64,000 nucleotides of DNA from Chroococcidiopsis thermalis PCC 7203 (GCF_000317125.1 NC_019695.1:2902336-2966335); one strand, 5' to 3'; shown: positions 41,704-51,161, counted from the first letter of the stretch. Numbers and translations: made by a program. The notes: a model not told the origin generated them from the letters alone.

Positions 41704-43053
41704 ATGCTGCCTTTGTTGCCAATTTTCCCCATTGCTCAAACCACTCCCCCACCACAAGAAATCGTACAACCGCGAATTGTGCGTCCTTTAGCTGGCAGTT
41801 TGGATGCAGTGCCAGTATTTAATAGTAATAGTCCCGAAAAAGTACAGGCAGAAGGAATCTTACTTTCCACTTTTCCGCCTGCTGGGAAAAAATCTAAATC
41901 CGCTCATCTGAATTTTCCTTTTAGGGGTAGATTCGATCTGTTTGCTCATCACGTTTTTCAACCGACTACACCGGACGATCTGCGATCGCTCTATTTAGGA
42001 GTCATCTTACATAATCCTGGCAAGCAAGCGGTACGGGTAGATATTTTGCAAGCAGCCAGTTATCTCAGCCAACCGGATGCACCGTTTGCAGAATTACCAC
42101 CTGTAGCTGAAAATAACTTGGGTACGATATTTGCGGGACCAGGCGATCGCGTCATGAATGAGATTTTGCGCGGACAGCGACAGTCGAGTTTTCCGCCGCA
42201 ACTGATTATTCCCCCCGGACAAAGCCAGATGTTAGTTAACTTGCCAATTCTAGTACAAGGTTTAGAACCGCCGATTAACGGACGGTCTACATTCATGCGC
42301 TTGCGGAGTAGTGGAACGGTATATGCTGCAAGTTTGGCAATGTACGCGCCTACTGATTCTACTGGTCAAGAGCGATCGCCTACTCTAGAAGAATGGCAGC
42401 AAATCTTAGAGCGTGGGAATTTAGCTGGACCCCGCGATAAAACTCCTACACCACCAGAACAAACGAGCGGTAAAGTTGTTTACGGTCGCGTTGCTGGGGT
42501 GGCGCAGGGTTCCCAATGGCGATCGCAATTGGTTGATAGTTCGTCGGGTGCTTCTTCTTTAAGTATCCCGTCGCCAGGTGAAGCTTTTTCCTATGGTTTG
42601 AGTATGTTGAACCAAGGGACGTTGGGAACGAGTCAAATTCAAAGTGCGCCAATGCTGATTCGTTACCCAGATACAGCTTATCGCGCCCACGGTAACTATG
42701 GGATCCAATATAGTCTGAGTTTGCCACTACAAAACAATAGCGATCGCGATCGAACTGTTACCGTCTCTCTAGAAACACCCCTGAAGGAAGACAAACTCAG
42801 TCAAGGCGGGTTGCGTTTCTTTAGTTCGCCAGCCAAGCAGGTATTCTTTCGCGGTACGGTAAGGTTGCGTTATAACGACGACCAAAACTTACCTCGGACG
42901 AAGTACGTGCATTTAGTTCAGACGAGGGGACAGCAGGGAGAACCGTTGTTGACATTGAGGATGAAAAAGGGCGATCGCCGTTTGATACAGTTAGACTTTC
43001 TTTATCCGCCAGATGCAACCCCTCCGCAGGTTTTAACGATTGGTACAAAATAG
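41704..43053 (+). CDS. DUF3370-family protein, probably exported
   Basis: 449 residues from the ATG at 41704. A short hydrophobic leader (MLPLLPIFPIAQ) suggests export. Then comes the cyanobacterial DUF3370 sequence (EIVQPRIVRPLAGSLDAVPVF, short motifs PLAGSLD and FDLFAHHVFQ, LYLGVILHNPG). Function is unknown. The beta-rich composition suggests an extracellular or cell-surface role. The heptamer array directly before the start leaves no clear ribosome-binding site. Confidence 0.85.
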   Translation: MLPLLPIFPIAQTTPPPQEIVQPRIVRPLAGSLDAVPVFNSNSPEKVQAEGILLSTFPPAGKKSKSAHLNFPFRGRFDLFAHHVFQPTTPDDLRSLYLGVILHNPGKQAVRVDILQAASYLSQPDAPFAELPPVAENNLGTIFAGPGDRVMNEILRGQRQSSFPPQLIIPPGQSQMLVNLPILVQGLEPPINGRSTFMRLRSSGTVYAASLAMYAPTDSTGQERSPTLEEWQQILERGNLAGPRDKTPTPPEQTSGKVVYGRVAGVAQGSQWRSQLVDSSSGASSLSIPSPGEAFSYGLSMLNQGTLGTSQIQSAPMLIRYPDTAYRAHGNYGIQYSLSLPLQNNSDRDRTVTVSLETPLKEDKLSQGGLRFFSSPAKQVFFRGTVRLRYNDDQNLPRTKYVHLVQTRGQQGEPLLTLRMKKGDRRLIQLDFLYPPDATPPQVLTIGTK

Positions 43054-43068
43054 AGACATTACATAATT

Positions 43069-43096
43069 GTAGAGACGTTACATGTAACGTCTCTAC
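43069..43096. repeat. 28-bp palindrome (GTAGAGACGTTA family), copy 4
   Basis: Perfect arms around CATG, 16 bp past the DUF3370 stop. A decayed partial copy (TAGAGACATTACATAATT) precedes it at 43051-43068. Confidence 0.9.
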
Positions 43097-43128
43097 ACAT
43101 GTCATAGATGCAAACAAGATTTGCGATC

Positions 43129-44466
43129 TTATTTTTTTAAACCAAAACCCGTCTTCTTCTTACTTCCACCTTTGGTTTTAGAACTAGATTTATTCACCTC
43201 TACAAAAGCTTCTTCAAATAAGTTGTGTAGATGAATAGGAACGCTAGCAATTTCTGGTAATTCCGGTTCTATCGGTTTATTGTATTCTTGTAATAGCGGT
43301 TCTAAGTCGCTGTCAAGTTTGAACTGAGGGCGTTCTAAGACCGTTTGCAATACTTTTTCTAATTGTTTGGGGTATTGTCGTGCTAATTTCTGCCAGATAA
43401 AAGTGTTGATAGTAGCATTTTCTAAATAATACTTAACTAATTTTTCCGCACCTTCTTGCGATCGCCAATCCTCAGCTTCTAACAACTCTACGAACTTAGT
43501 ATACGTAGGTAGAAACATTTGTCCCCAACGAGGATGAGAAATCGCCGTCACCTGTTCGGCTTTTTTCAGATCTGCTGGTAATTCTACTTTTGGTGCTACC
43601 ATTTTAGTCTTGCTTTTATCTGCAAGAATCTGAGAAATTGCTTGCGAGTCCGCACCTGCTTCCCTAGCGGCGGCTGCGATTTCCTCATCTCCTACTCCCG
43701 CTTCTTCAGCTAGTTCTGACAAACTTTTAGATTCATCAACTCCGGCTGCTTTGAGGCGTTGTTGAGTTAGTATTTCTTGAAATTCAGCGACTTTTTTATT
43801 GAGTTGATAACCAGGCATCGTCACTTCTTCATTTCCAAAGAAATCTATAAATTCTTGATGATAGTTAGCCACAGATTGCCAAGCTTCTGCTAATAAATCT
43901 GGAGCATCGCTATAAAGATGTTTTCTATGGTTGTCTTTAAAATTACCAATTGCTACGGCAAGTTTGGGTTTTCCCAATTTACCCATCAGCGTGTAAGCAC
44001 AAGAAAATGTCCAATAATCATCGGTGACGGCTGCGATGCGAGTCAGTAAGATTTCTCCCTCTTTCCAGCGAGACATTTCTTGTAATGTTCTCTCGTTGTT
44101 TGGCTTCACAGTGTATTGTTTTGCCGTCAGCCAGTTCATCAATTCCAAACCATCGGGAAGAATTTTAGTAATAGTAAATAAACCGATAAAACTCCGCTTC
44201 CAACTATTTAGCAATTGGCGATCGCTCTTAGTCAACTCAGGCTGGCTTTCAATAAATAAGTCTATAGGTGTTTTGTCGCCGACCTGTCCTTCAGTAATAA
44301 ATGTATCGATGACTATTTCTTGCTGAACCGCATCGTAGCGGTCTTTACGCGCATTGGCAGCAGCATAAGCCTCTAAAGCCTCAGCGAGTTCTCCTTCTGC
44401 ATCGAGGACGAAATCGGTTAAGTCTTGTTTGAGTTGGCGCGATCGCTCTAGGATTGCTTCTACCAT
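43129..44466 (-). CDS. Cyanobacterial protein of unknown function (445 aa)
   Basis: Soluble, mostly helical, acidic N-terminal two-thirds. It starts VEAILERSRQLKQDLTDFVLDAEGELAEALEAY. A middle stretch near 265-290 (SELAEEAGVGDEEIAAAAREAGADS) looks like a helix-turn-helix or UBA-like pair. The C-terminus is basic (SSSKTKGGSKKKTGFGLKK), a possible nucleic-acid or membrane-surface binding tail. I do not recognise the family. It is a single gene ending next to a 28-bp palindrome. Confidence 0.7.
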   Translation of the reverse strand: MVEAILERSRQLKQDLTDFVLDAEGELAEALEAYAAANARKDRYDAVQQEIVIDTFITEGQVGDKTPIDLFIESQPELTKSDRQLLNSWKRSFIGLFTITKILPDGLELMNWLTAKQYTVKPNNERTLQEMSRWKEGEILLTRIAAVTDDYWTFSCAYTLMGKLGKPKLAVAIGNFKDNHRKHLYSDAPDLLAEAWQSVANYHQEFIDFFGNEEVTMPGYQLNKKVAEFQEILTQQRLKAAGVDESKSLSELAEEAGVGDEEIAAAAREAGADSQAISQILADKSKTKMVAPKVELPADLKKAEQVTAISHPRWGQMFLPTYTKFVELLEAEDWRSQEGAEKLVKYYLENATINTFIWQKLARQYPKQLEKVLQTVLERPQFKLDSDLEPLLQEYNKPIEPELPEIASVPIHLHNLFEEAFVEVNKSSSKTKGGSKKKTGFGLKK

Positions 44467-44612
44467 GAGGTTTTTTGATTGTATGGCTTTTACTAGGGTA
44501 AAGGTTGTATGGCAGTTTGAGGATCTGACTGGTGTGAGATTGACAGGAATTTAAATTGCAGATGCGGTAATGGGTAATGGGTAGTTGGTAGTTGTTTGCT
44601 GTTTCCCGTTCT

Positions 44613-45155
44613 CTATTCTCTGCTCCCAGCTCGTCCCTGCTCCCTGCTCCCTTCCTCTAGTGTTTTGATCATCCAGTGTGACTGAATTTGATAGCCTAGT
44701 TTGTGGTATAGGTCTAAGGCTAGAGTATTAGATTGAAAGACTTGTAAGCCAATTTGCCGATCGCCTTTTGTTCGCGCCCAATCTTCGAGATATCTCATCA
44801 ATGCTTTACCGATACCCCGTTGTCTGTATTCTGGTTTGACGTAGAGTAAGAATATATATGTATGGCGATCGCCCTTGACTTGATCTACGGCGTTTCCTAC
44901 CCACAAGCAAGCTACTTTTTGGCGGGAGTCGGCAAGTTTTGAATTTTGACTTTTAACTTTTGAATTTTGACTTTCCTCCACCCACCATAACAGCGTATCC
45001 CTAGAAAAATATTGCTCGACTGTGCGGGTGAGATGAGCAAAGTTTTGTTTGGGAAAAATTTCTTGGTAACTCTGCTGCATGAATTGGAGCAGCAGAGTTC
45101 TATCCTGGTTAGTGCCAGAATGGATTGAGTAGCCTGGTAGTAGCTGTTGAGTCAC
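44613..45155 (-). CDS. GNAT N-acetyltransferase with repeat-coded insertion
   Basis: 180 residues. The acetyl-CoA binding motif YRQRGIGKALM (R/QxxGxG/A) sits near residue 115 and the C-terminal GNAT strand LALDYHKLGYQ near 150. Between the second and third strands about 20 residues (VEESQNSKVKSQNSKLADSRQ in the region 64-85) are translated from TTTTGAA/TTTTGAC heptamers at 44930-44985. The last residues (EEGSREQGRAGSRE) come from GCTCCCT repeats. The substrate is unknown. The gene directly follows the 77-residue protein. Confidence 0.85.
   Translation of the reverse strand: MTQQLLPGYSIHSGTNQDRTLLLQFMQQSYQEIFPKQNFAHLTRTVEQYFSRDTLLWWVEESQNSKVKSQNSKLADSRQKVACLWVGNAVDQVKGDRHTYIFLLYVKPEYRQRGIGKALMRYLEDWARTKGDRQIGLQVFQSNTLALDLYHKLGYQIQSHWMIKTLEEGSREQGRAGSRE
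44930..44985. repeat. In-frame heptamer insertion within the GNAT gene
   Basis: TTTTGAA/TTTTGAC/TTTTAAC heptamers (period 7) translated as a polar loop inside the acetyltransferase core, between the two halves of the beta sheet. Confidence 0.88.
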
Positions 45156-45156
45156 T

Positions 45157-45390
45157 TCAAACTAGGCACGGGGCGATAACTTCGTTCAGCTTCGCTAACA
45201 CATCCGATCCACTGGCGATCGCGTTTGTCAAATTAACTTGGGCATTATCTGGCTGGGAATTGACTTCTTCGGTAGGTGCGGGTGCAGCCATATCAGCAGG
45301 AATGAATATACGGGCGCTGACTGCAACCAAGGCAATTAAGAATACGAGTACGACTAATAATGGAGCGATGTATTGACGGAAGATAGCCAT
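45157..45390 (-). CDS. Small single-span membrane protein, unknown
   Basis: 77 residues. One membrane span (about 8-28, PLLVVLVFLIALVAVSA) followed by a proline/asparagine-rich soluble tail (PAPTEEVNSQPDN) ending in APCLV. Its stop codon lies 1 bp from the GNAT start, so the two form a tight operon. No recognisable family. Confidence 0.65.
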   Translation of the reverse strand: MAIFRQYIAPLLVVLVFLIALVAVSARIFIPADMAAPAPTEEVNSQPDNAQVNLTNAIASGSDVLAKLNEVIAPCLV

Positions 45391-45475
45391 TTTGATTGTT
45401 AGTTGTTAGTTGTTGGTTGTTGGTTGAGTGTTGTTACCAATTACCCATTACCTATTACCTATTACCTATTCCATC

Positions 45476-46960
45476 CTACAACTGTTGCCAGTCTTCTTCA
45501 TCTAGTCCTGGTCTGGGTAGTATATACTTCGAGTTCCAAGGGGCGACGATGGGTAAAAGTAGCAATCCTGGTATAGCAGCAATTATTGTTAGTAAAAAGA
45601 AGGTTGCCCAACCTGTTGCTTTGGCAATTTCACCAGCAGGTCCAGCTAAAATATCTCTACTCATTGCCATTAAACTAGAAAATAAGGCAAATTGAGTTGT
45701 GGTAAAGCGGCGATCGCACAGGCTCATTAAGTAGGCAACAGTTACAACCGTGACTAAGCCAGCACAGAAATTTTCGATGTTAATTGCTATGACGAGTAAC
45801 GAGCTATTTTTTCCGGCGATCGCTAGAATATAATAGCCTAAGTTACTCAGCAATTGTAGAATTCCAAATCCCCACAAGGCACGATTTATGCCAATTTTGG
45901 TTAAAATTACGCCACCGATTAATACTCCTACAGTTGTGGCTAAAAATCCCATTCCTCCTTGAATTGCGCCAATTGCGCTTTTACTAAAACCTAAATCTAC
46001 TAAAAATGGATTTGCCATATTTCCCACTAAGGCATCTCCCAACTTATAAAGCAAGATAAATAGTAAAATTAGAATTCCTGCCCCAATTCCTTGACGCTGA
46101 AAAAATTCTTGAAAAGGTAAGTAAATTGCCTCTTGTAATGTTTGTGGCGATCGCTCTGTGGCTATTTCCCTAGTTTTTGTTGGTAACAAAAATGATGCAG
46201 CTAACCACACTACAATTAAAGCTGCGATTATCCAATAAAATATAGGTAAAGGTAGATAACCCGTACCAACCGCTAAGAGTAGTCCTGCAATTAATCCAAT
46301 TCCGCCAATTAAAAAGACTATATCTTTAACAGTAGGAGGCGATCGCTCCTCTAAAATATCGTTCTCTGGTTGGGGTGACCAAAAAGTTGTAAATAGTCCA
46401 ACTCCCATCAAAGCCGCCATTAACAAATAAACAACTTGCCAAGGTAAATAATCAGCTAAAACTAAAGCTAAAAAACTCGTGACTAACAACGCCATCCGAT
46501 AACCGAGTACCCAAACAGATGCCCCAGTTTCTAATTCTTGTGGCTTCAGAACATCAGTGCGATAAGCATCGCCAACAATATCTTGAGTTGCACTGAAAAA
46601 AGAAACAATCAAAGCAGTAATTGCCAATAAATTCAAGACTCGTACATCTTGAGTAGGTTGTTGAAAAGCCAAAGCAGCGATCGCGACAATTAACCCAATT
46701 TGAGTTATCGCCAACCACCCCCGCCTACGTCCCAAAAAAGGGGGTACAAATCGATCTAAAACAGGCGACCACAAAAACTTTAAAGAATAGGGTAAAGCCA
46801 CCAAGCTGAACCAGCCAATGACCCCTAAATCGATATTTGACTCCTTCATCCAGATTTGTAAAGTTCGACTCGTTAAAAACAACGGCAAACCCGAAGCAAA
46901 ACCCAGCAGTAGCAAAGCCGCCATCTTGCGACTTTGAAAAACTTGTAGCAGCGATCGCAT
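45476..46960 (-). CDS. ampG: AmpG-family permease (MFS)
   Basis: 494 residues from the ATG at 46960, about 12-14 membrane spans. The start FASGLPLFLTSRTLQIWM with SLVALPYSLKFLWSPVLDRF is typical of AmpG muropeptide permeases, which import GlcNAc-anhydroMurNAc peptides for peptidoglycan recycling. Alternative GTG (46969) and TTG (46975) starts lie downstream of AGGAG, so the start is not certain. No other recycling gene is adjacent. Confidence 0.88.
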   Translation of the reverse strand: MRSLLQVFQSRKMAALLLLGFASGLPLFLTSRTLQIWMKESNIDLGVIGWFSLVALPYSLKFLWSPVLDRFVPPFLGRRRGWLAITQIGLIVAIAALAFQQPTQDVRVLNLLAITALIVSFFSATQDIVGDAYRTDVLKPQELETGASVWVLGYRMALLVTSFLALVLADYLPWQVVYLLMAALMGVGLFTTFWSPQPENDILEERSPPTVKDIVFLIGGIGLIAGLLLAVGTGYLPLPIFYWIIAALIVVWLAASFLLPTKTREIATERSPQTLQEAIYLPFQEFFQRQGIGAGILILLFILLYKLGDALVGNMANPFLVDLGFSKSAIGAIQGGMGFLATTVGVLIGGVILTKIGINRALWGFGILQLLSNLGYYILAIAGKNSSLLVIAINIENFCAGLVTVVTVAYLMSLCDRRFTTTQFALFSSLMAMSRDILAGPAGEIAKATGWATFFLLTIIAAIPGLLLLPIVAPWNSKYILPRPGLDEEDWQQL

Positions 46961-47138
46961 TGCTGTCACTTTCAAAGACTCCTATCAGATACAACAGCAT
47001 TAAATCAGCGATCGCTTTTCTGGTGGTTTCTTAATCAAACCTTTAGAATCTCACGCAAAAGACCTTTAGCGATCTTCTTTGCGACTTTGCGACTTTGCGC
47101 GACATTAATTTTCTTAAATATCTTGAGCAAACCCGCCC

Positions 47139-48116
47139 CTACATCACAATCGTCTCTTTTATCTGAGCCGATCGCCGCGCTGCATCTGCAACTTTCAGAG
47201 CATATAAACTTTCAGTTGGAGACACATACAAAGGCACACCCATATGTAAATGGTCTAATACCATACCTGTATCTTTAGCAAATAATCCACGTCGAGAACC
47301 AATGTCAATTTTTGTTGTTTCCTCTGCTTGAATTAAAACGCCATCATCCTTATCAAAAATTAAACCACCTTTATCGGCGTGAACCTCAAATTTGCGCTCG
47401 TTTTGCCACAAAGTTTCCCCTTTACCATAACTAACTTCGGCAATCGCTCCGCTAGTAAATCGAATTTGTGCAGTACACAAACACACTTGAAAAAATGACT
47501 CGGGATCTGTACCCCAATAACGATTTTGACAACTGATAGTCTCAACCGTACCGAATAAATCTGTAAGGCGATGGATTCTCGATAGCGCACCACATAGAGG
47601 AAAGCCAAACATCTCTTGATTGTAAGTCCAACGTCGAGGTGCGGGGCGTTGGGGATTCATCGTGCTGTAACGGGCGTAGAACGGGCTACCAACTTGCGGT
47701 AAATACTGTTTTAAGGCTTGGTGCAAGCCACCCAGTAACTCGATATGTTCGACGTGCAATAACCGATTTTGAGTTTTAGCTAGAGCAATAATTTCCTCTG
47801 CTGCCGCTACATCCAAAGCCAAAGGATATTCTACAACGACGTGCTTGTGGTTCTGTAAAGCAGCTTTGGCGATCGCTCCATGATCTGAGTTAATCGTACA
47901 GATAACAACGAGATCTATATCTTCCCTTGCTACTAACTGTTGCCAAGAATCAACCGCTTGGGCTTGATATGTCTGACTAAAAGTTGCTGTCTTTTCAGGA
48001 GTATGCCCAGCAATTGCAACGACACGCGATCGCTCGTCTCTTCCAAAAGATTCTGCTCTTAACTTCGCTGCATAGCCAGTACCTACTATTCCGATCTGAA
48101 TTTGGTCATCGAGCAT
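47139..48116 (-). CDS. Gfo/Idh/MocA-family oxidoreductase
   Basis: 325 residues. An N-terminal NAD(P) Rossmann fold (IQIGIVGTGYAAKLRAESF, short motif GIVGTGYAAK) and a family signature EYPLALDVAAAEEI (EKP in many members). The C-terminal alpha/beta substrate domain contains the usual YGKGETLWQNERKFEVHADKGG region. The substrate is probably a sugar or related polyol, unspecified. Confidence 0.9.
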   Translation of the reverse strand: MLDDQIQIGIVGTGYAAKLRAESFGRDERSRVVAIAGHTPEKTATFSQTYQAQAVDSWQQLVAREDIDLVVICTINSDHGAIAKAALQNHKHVVVEYPLALDVAAAEEIIALAKTQNRLLHVEHIELLGGLHQALKQYLPQVGSPFYARYSTMNPQRPAPRRWTYNQEMFGFPLCGALSRIHRLTDLFGTVETISCQNRYWGTDPESFFQVCLCTAQIRFTSGAIAEVSYGKGETLWQNERKFEVHADKGGLIFDKDDGVLIQAEETTKIDIGSRRGLFAKDTGMVLDHLHMGVPLYVSPTESLYALKVADAARRSAQIKETIVM

Positions 48117-48154
48117 TGTGACGATTGTTGTGTGGTAAGGGATAAGAAGAAAAG

Positions 48155-48206
48155 TTTTGACTTTTGACTTTTGACTTTTGACTTTTGACTTTTGACTTTT
48201 AACTTG
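48155..48206. repeat. Tandem heptamer repeat (TGACTTT), long array
   Basis: Seven copies of TTTTGAC with period 7, the longest uninterrupted array in the window. It lies between the divergent oxidoreductase and pseudokinase genes, so it probably falls in a promoter region. Confidence 0.9.
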
Positions 48207-48244
48207 TTTATGATGTTCCGAAACGGCTAGTAGGTGCTGAAGTT

Positions 48245-50164
48245 ATGCTCTGCTGCCTCAATCCCAACTGCCAAAATCCAGTTAACCCTGACGATCGGGA
48301 ATATTGCTTTAGTTGTGGCACAAAGCTCGTTCCGAGTTTAGGCGATCGCTTCCGTCCAGTTTACCCCCTAGCTGGTGGTGGCTTTAGTCAAATATTTCTC
48401 GCTCAAGATCGAGATGCACGAGAATCTTACGTGGTACAACAATTAGCGTTACCTGGATCTAATAAATACTATTCCGTCTCGAATATTTTTTACTCTCTAG
48501 CGAAGAAGTTAGCACAAATTGGCGAAAACGATCGAATTTCTACTTTGTCGGCTTATTTTACCCAAGGAAACTATTTTTATTTAGTTCAACCAGCAATTGC
48601 GGGGCAAACCTTAAGACAGGAATTAGTTCAGCAAGGAACATTTAGCGAGCAACAAATTTGGGATGTCTTAGGTCAAATATTGCCGTTACTCTATTTCATC
48701 CACAAGCGCCAGATCGTTCACGGAAATATAAACTTAGAAAGTATTATCCGCCGTAATAGTGATGACAGGTTGATGTTAATTAACTTCGATCTGACCAAAC
48801 AGCTATTTCATCCAAATAATTTACATCCAAACAACTCATTTGACGATGACTGGGCATTACAAACAAATCTCGATTTCTACGATTTAAGTGTAGCTTGTCT
48901 GCATTTATTATCTGGACACCCCTATTTTTCTTGGCTTCAAGGCGATCGCAACTGGAGTGCGAATTGGCAACGTCACCCGTTATTACAAGCAGTTAGTCAG
49001 GAACTCGCGCAGGCGATCGATCGGTTACTACAAAAAAAACCTCAGCAAAACTATCTTGCAGTAGCGCGATCGCTTCAGCCGATTGTACCTGCACTGACAA
49101 CCCCGTTAACCGCAGTAGAAACCGCAGCTTTAGTATCCCCGCAGGCAAACACTTCAGCCACATCGCCTCAACCCACAGTTATAACTCCATCAGCAAAACC
49201 ATCTAAACGGAGTCGGCTTTTAGGTGGCTGCTTTCTACTATTGCTGGCGCTAGTAGCATATTTGTATTACTGGCAACAACAGCAAGTCAATACCATAACA
49301 GGGCATACAGATGAAGTGAATAGTGTTGCCTTTACTCCTGACGGTAAAAAGTTTGCTACTGGTAGCGACGATCGCACTGTCAAAATTTGGGATGCAAATA
49401 GCTGGCGAGAAATTCGCTCGCTTGAGGAACATTTAGACTGGGTTTATTCGGTGGCGATTGGTAATGACAATCAAACCCTTGTCAGTGGCAGTAAAGATAA
49501 TACAGTAAAAGTTTGGAATCTCAACACTGGGCGAGAAATCAAAACTCTACGCGGGCATAAAAGCTATGTCAATTCCGTTGCCATTAGCCCAAACGGACAA
49601 AAGATTGCCAGTGCCAGTTATGACAAGACGGCTAAAATTTGGGATCTGAAGACAGGGAAAAATATTACCCTTACAGGGCATACAGCGGAAGTTCTCACCG
49701 TTGCCATCAGCCCCAACGGACAGAAGCTAGTTACTGGAAGCGGCGATAAGACTATGAAAATTTGGGATTTAAACCATAATCCAGTCAAAGAATTGCGCAC
49801 CCTCAGAGGACACAAAGGTGCGGTTTGGTCTGTTGCCATTAGTCCAGATAGCCAGAAACTTTACAGCGTCAGCGACGGCACGACGATCGCAGTTTGGAAT
49901 CTCAACACTGGTAGAGCAATTCGGACGATCGCAGGTCATACTGCCGATATCAATCTCGTTGCGGTGAGTCCAGATGGGCAAACAATCGCTACGTGTAGCG
50001 ACGATCGGACAATAAAGCTGTGGAACGTCATTTCAGGCGCAGAACTCGCCACGTTTAAAGGGCATACAGCAGCAGTTTGGGCTGTAGCATTCAGCCCCGA
50101 TGGACGCACGTTGGTAAGTACGAGCGAGGACAAAACAGTTAAGGTGTGGCGCGTACCGCAATGA
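48245..50164 (+). CDS. WD40 protein with N-terminal Cys motif and pseudokinase domain
   Basis: 639 residues. Residues 1-27 hold C3, C4, C9, C21 and C24 (zinc-ribbon or redox motif). A kinase-like domain (about 33-280) retains the glycine loop (LAGGGFSQIFLA) but lost catalytic residues: the ATP lysine is a glutamine (VVQQL at 63-67), HRD is HGN (159-161) and DFG is NFD (180-182). The membrane span is near 328-345, and about seven WD40 repeats run from about 350. Aligning VVQQL, HGNINLES and LINFDLTKQ with VVKRL, HRDIKPSN and LIDFGAVKQ in the protein at 1203-3149 makes the losses clear. It probably acts as a scaffold or allosteric partner. Confidence 0.9.
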   Translation: MLCCLNPNCQNPVNPDDREYCFSCGTKLVPSLGDRFRPVYPLAGGGFSQIFLAQDRDARESYVVQQLALPGSNKYYSVSNIFYSLAKKLAQIGENDRISTLSAYFTQGNYFYLVQPAIAGQTLRQELVQQGTFSEQQIWDVLGQILPLLYFIHKRQIVHGNINLESIIRRNSDDRLMLINFDLTKQLFHPNNLHPNNSFDDDWALQTNLDFYDLSVACLHLLSGHPYFSWLQGDRNWSANWQRHPLLQAVSQELAQAIDRLLQKKPQQNYLAVARSLQPIVPALTTPLTAVETAALVSPQANTSATSPQPTVITPSAKPSKRSRLLGGCFLLLLALVAYLYYWQQQQVNTITGHTDEVNSVAFTPDGKKFATGSDDRTVKIWDANSWREIRSLEEHLDWVYSVAIGNDNQTLVSGSKDNTVKVWNLNTGREIKTLRGHKSYVNSVAISPNGQKIASASYDKTAKIWDLKTGKNITLTGHTAEVLTVAISPNGQKLVTGSGDKTMKIWDLNHNPVKELRTLRGHKGAVWSVAISPDSQKLYSVSDGTTIAVWNLNTGRAIRTIAGHTADINLVAVSPDGQTIATCSDDRTIKLWNVISGAELATFKGHTAAVWAVAFSPDGRTLVSTSEDKTVKVWRVPQ

Positions 50165-50551
50165 GGGGAGAATTCGGAATTCTGAATTATGCACTTGTGA
50201 CTTGCGACTTTTGACTTGTCCCCGTCCCTGACAGCTCGTCATTTGACAAGGAGTACATTTTTTTTAGTATATTTTCAGTATATTTTGGGTATTTCTACCC
50301 TAGAAATAATTAGTCAGGGAAGATAAACCAAAGGAGAAGAAACTTTCCTCAATTTTCTTGATACAAGTGATAGAAATTCTCAATTAGCTTGCAACAATGT
50401 TTGAATGACTTTATACTCTCTTGTGAGGCAATTCTTGTTTTTCAGACCTCCACTCAAGCGCAAACCTACCTAATTACATTCTGAAATATAGATCTTACGC
50501 TCGTCAATAATGCCATCTACCATACCTAAAATCTGAAACCTACACCTGGAA
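50165..50551. other. Upstream region of the Crp/Fnr gene with direct repeats
   Basis: A 387-bp gap. An AGTATATTTTC/AGTATATTTTG direct repeat (50267-50290) lies in an A/T-rich tract, and heptamer-like text (GACTTGCGACTTTTGACTTG) precedes it. Nothing else is recognised. The repeat is a candidate regulator site or promoter element. Confidence 0.5.
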
Positions 50552-51139
50552 ATGCTTATGTCATCTCTCTCACCAACGATTACTATAGCTGAGAATTTAT
50601 CTCAGCAAATGTTCAAGCGTCATGACTCAATTCCCCTAAAATCGGAGATGCTATTGCATATCGAGCGGGGAGTTGTTCGCACTGTCACTTGGAGTGAGGA
50701 GGGAACAGTAATGACATTGGGGTATTGGGGTACAGGTGATGTCATCGGTCAGCCTTTGTCGAATATCCAACCTTATCAAGTTGAGTGCATTACGAGTGTA
50801 GAAGTCAGTTACGTTCCCTCGTACCAACGAGAATGGGTATTGACGGCAATTTGCCATCACGTACAACAAGCAGAGGAACTACTAAGTATTATTCGCCAAA
50901 CCAACGCCCGCGATCGCCTGCTACAAATGCTACTGTGGTTAGCGCGTAAGTTTGCCCGTCCTGTGGAACGCGGACGGCTAATTGACCTACGCCTGACTCA
51001 TCAAGAGATCGCAGAATTTATTGGTATGACTCGCGTATCCGTGACGCGCCTGCTATCTCAGCTCGAACAAGAAGGTATCATCGATCGCCCCCGCCGCCAT
51101 TTCATTGTCTTATTAGATCGTCAAACTAAATTTGCCTGA
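50552..51139 (+). CDS. Crp/Fnr-family transcriptional regulator
   Basis: 195 residues. A cyclic-nucleotide-type beta-roll sensor domain (about 15-110) followed by a winged helix-turn-helix whose recognition region is LTHQEIAEFIGMTRVSVTRLLSQL, shown by GMTRVSVTRLL. The effector ligand cannot be decided; the fold is like NtcA but the sensor differs. The start may be the second ATG at 50558, which has GGA 7 bp upstream. Confidence 0.9.
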   Translation: MLMSSLSPTITIAENLSQQMFKRHDSIPLKSEMLLHIERGVVRTVTWSEEGTVMTLGYWGTGDVIGQPLSNIQPYQVECITSVEVSYVPSYQREWVLTAICHHVQQAEELLSIIRQTNARDRLLQMLLWLARKFARPVERGRLIDLRLTHQEIAEFIGMTRVSVTRLLSQLEQEGIIDRPRRHFIVLLDRQTKFA

Positions 51140-51161
51140 TCTATAACGATTTATGATTAGC

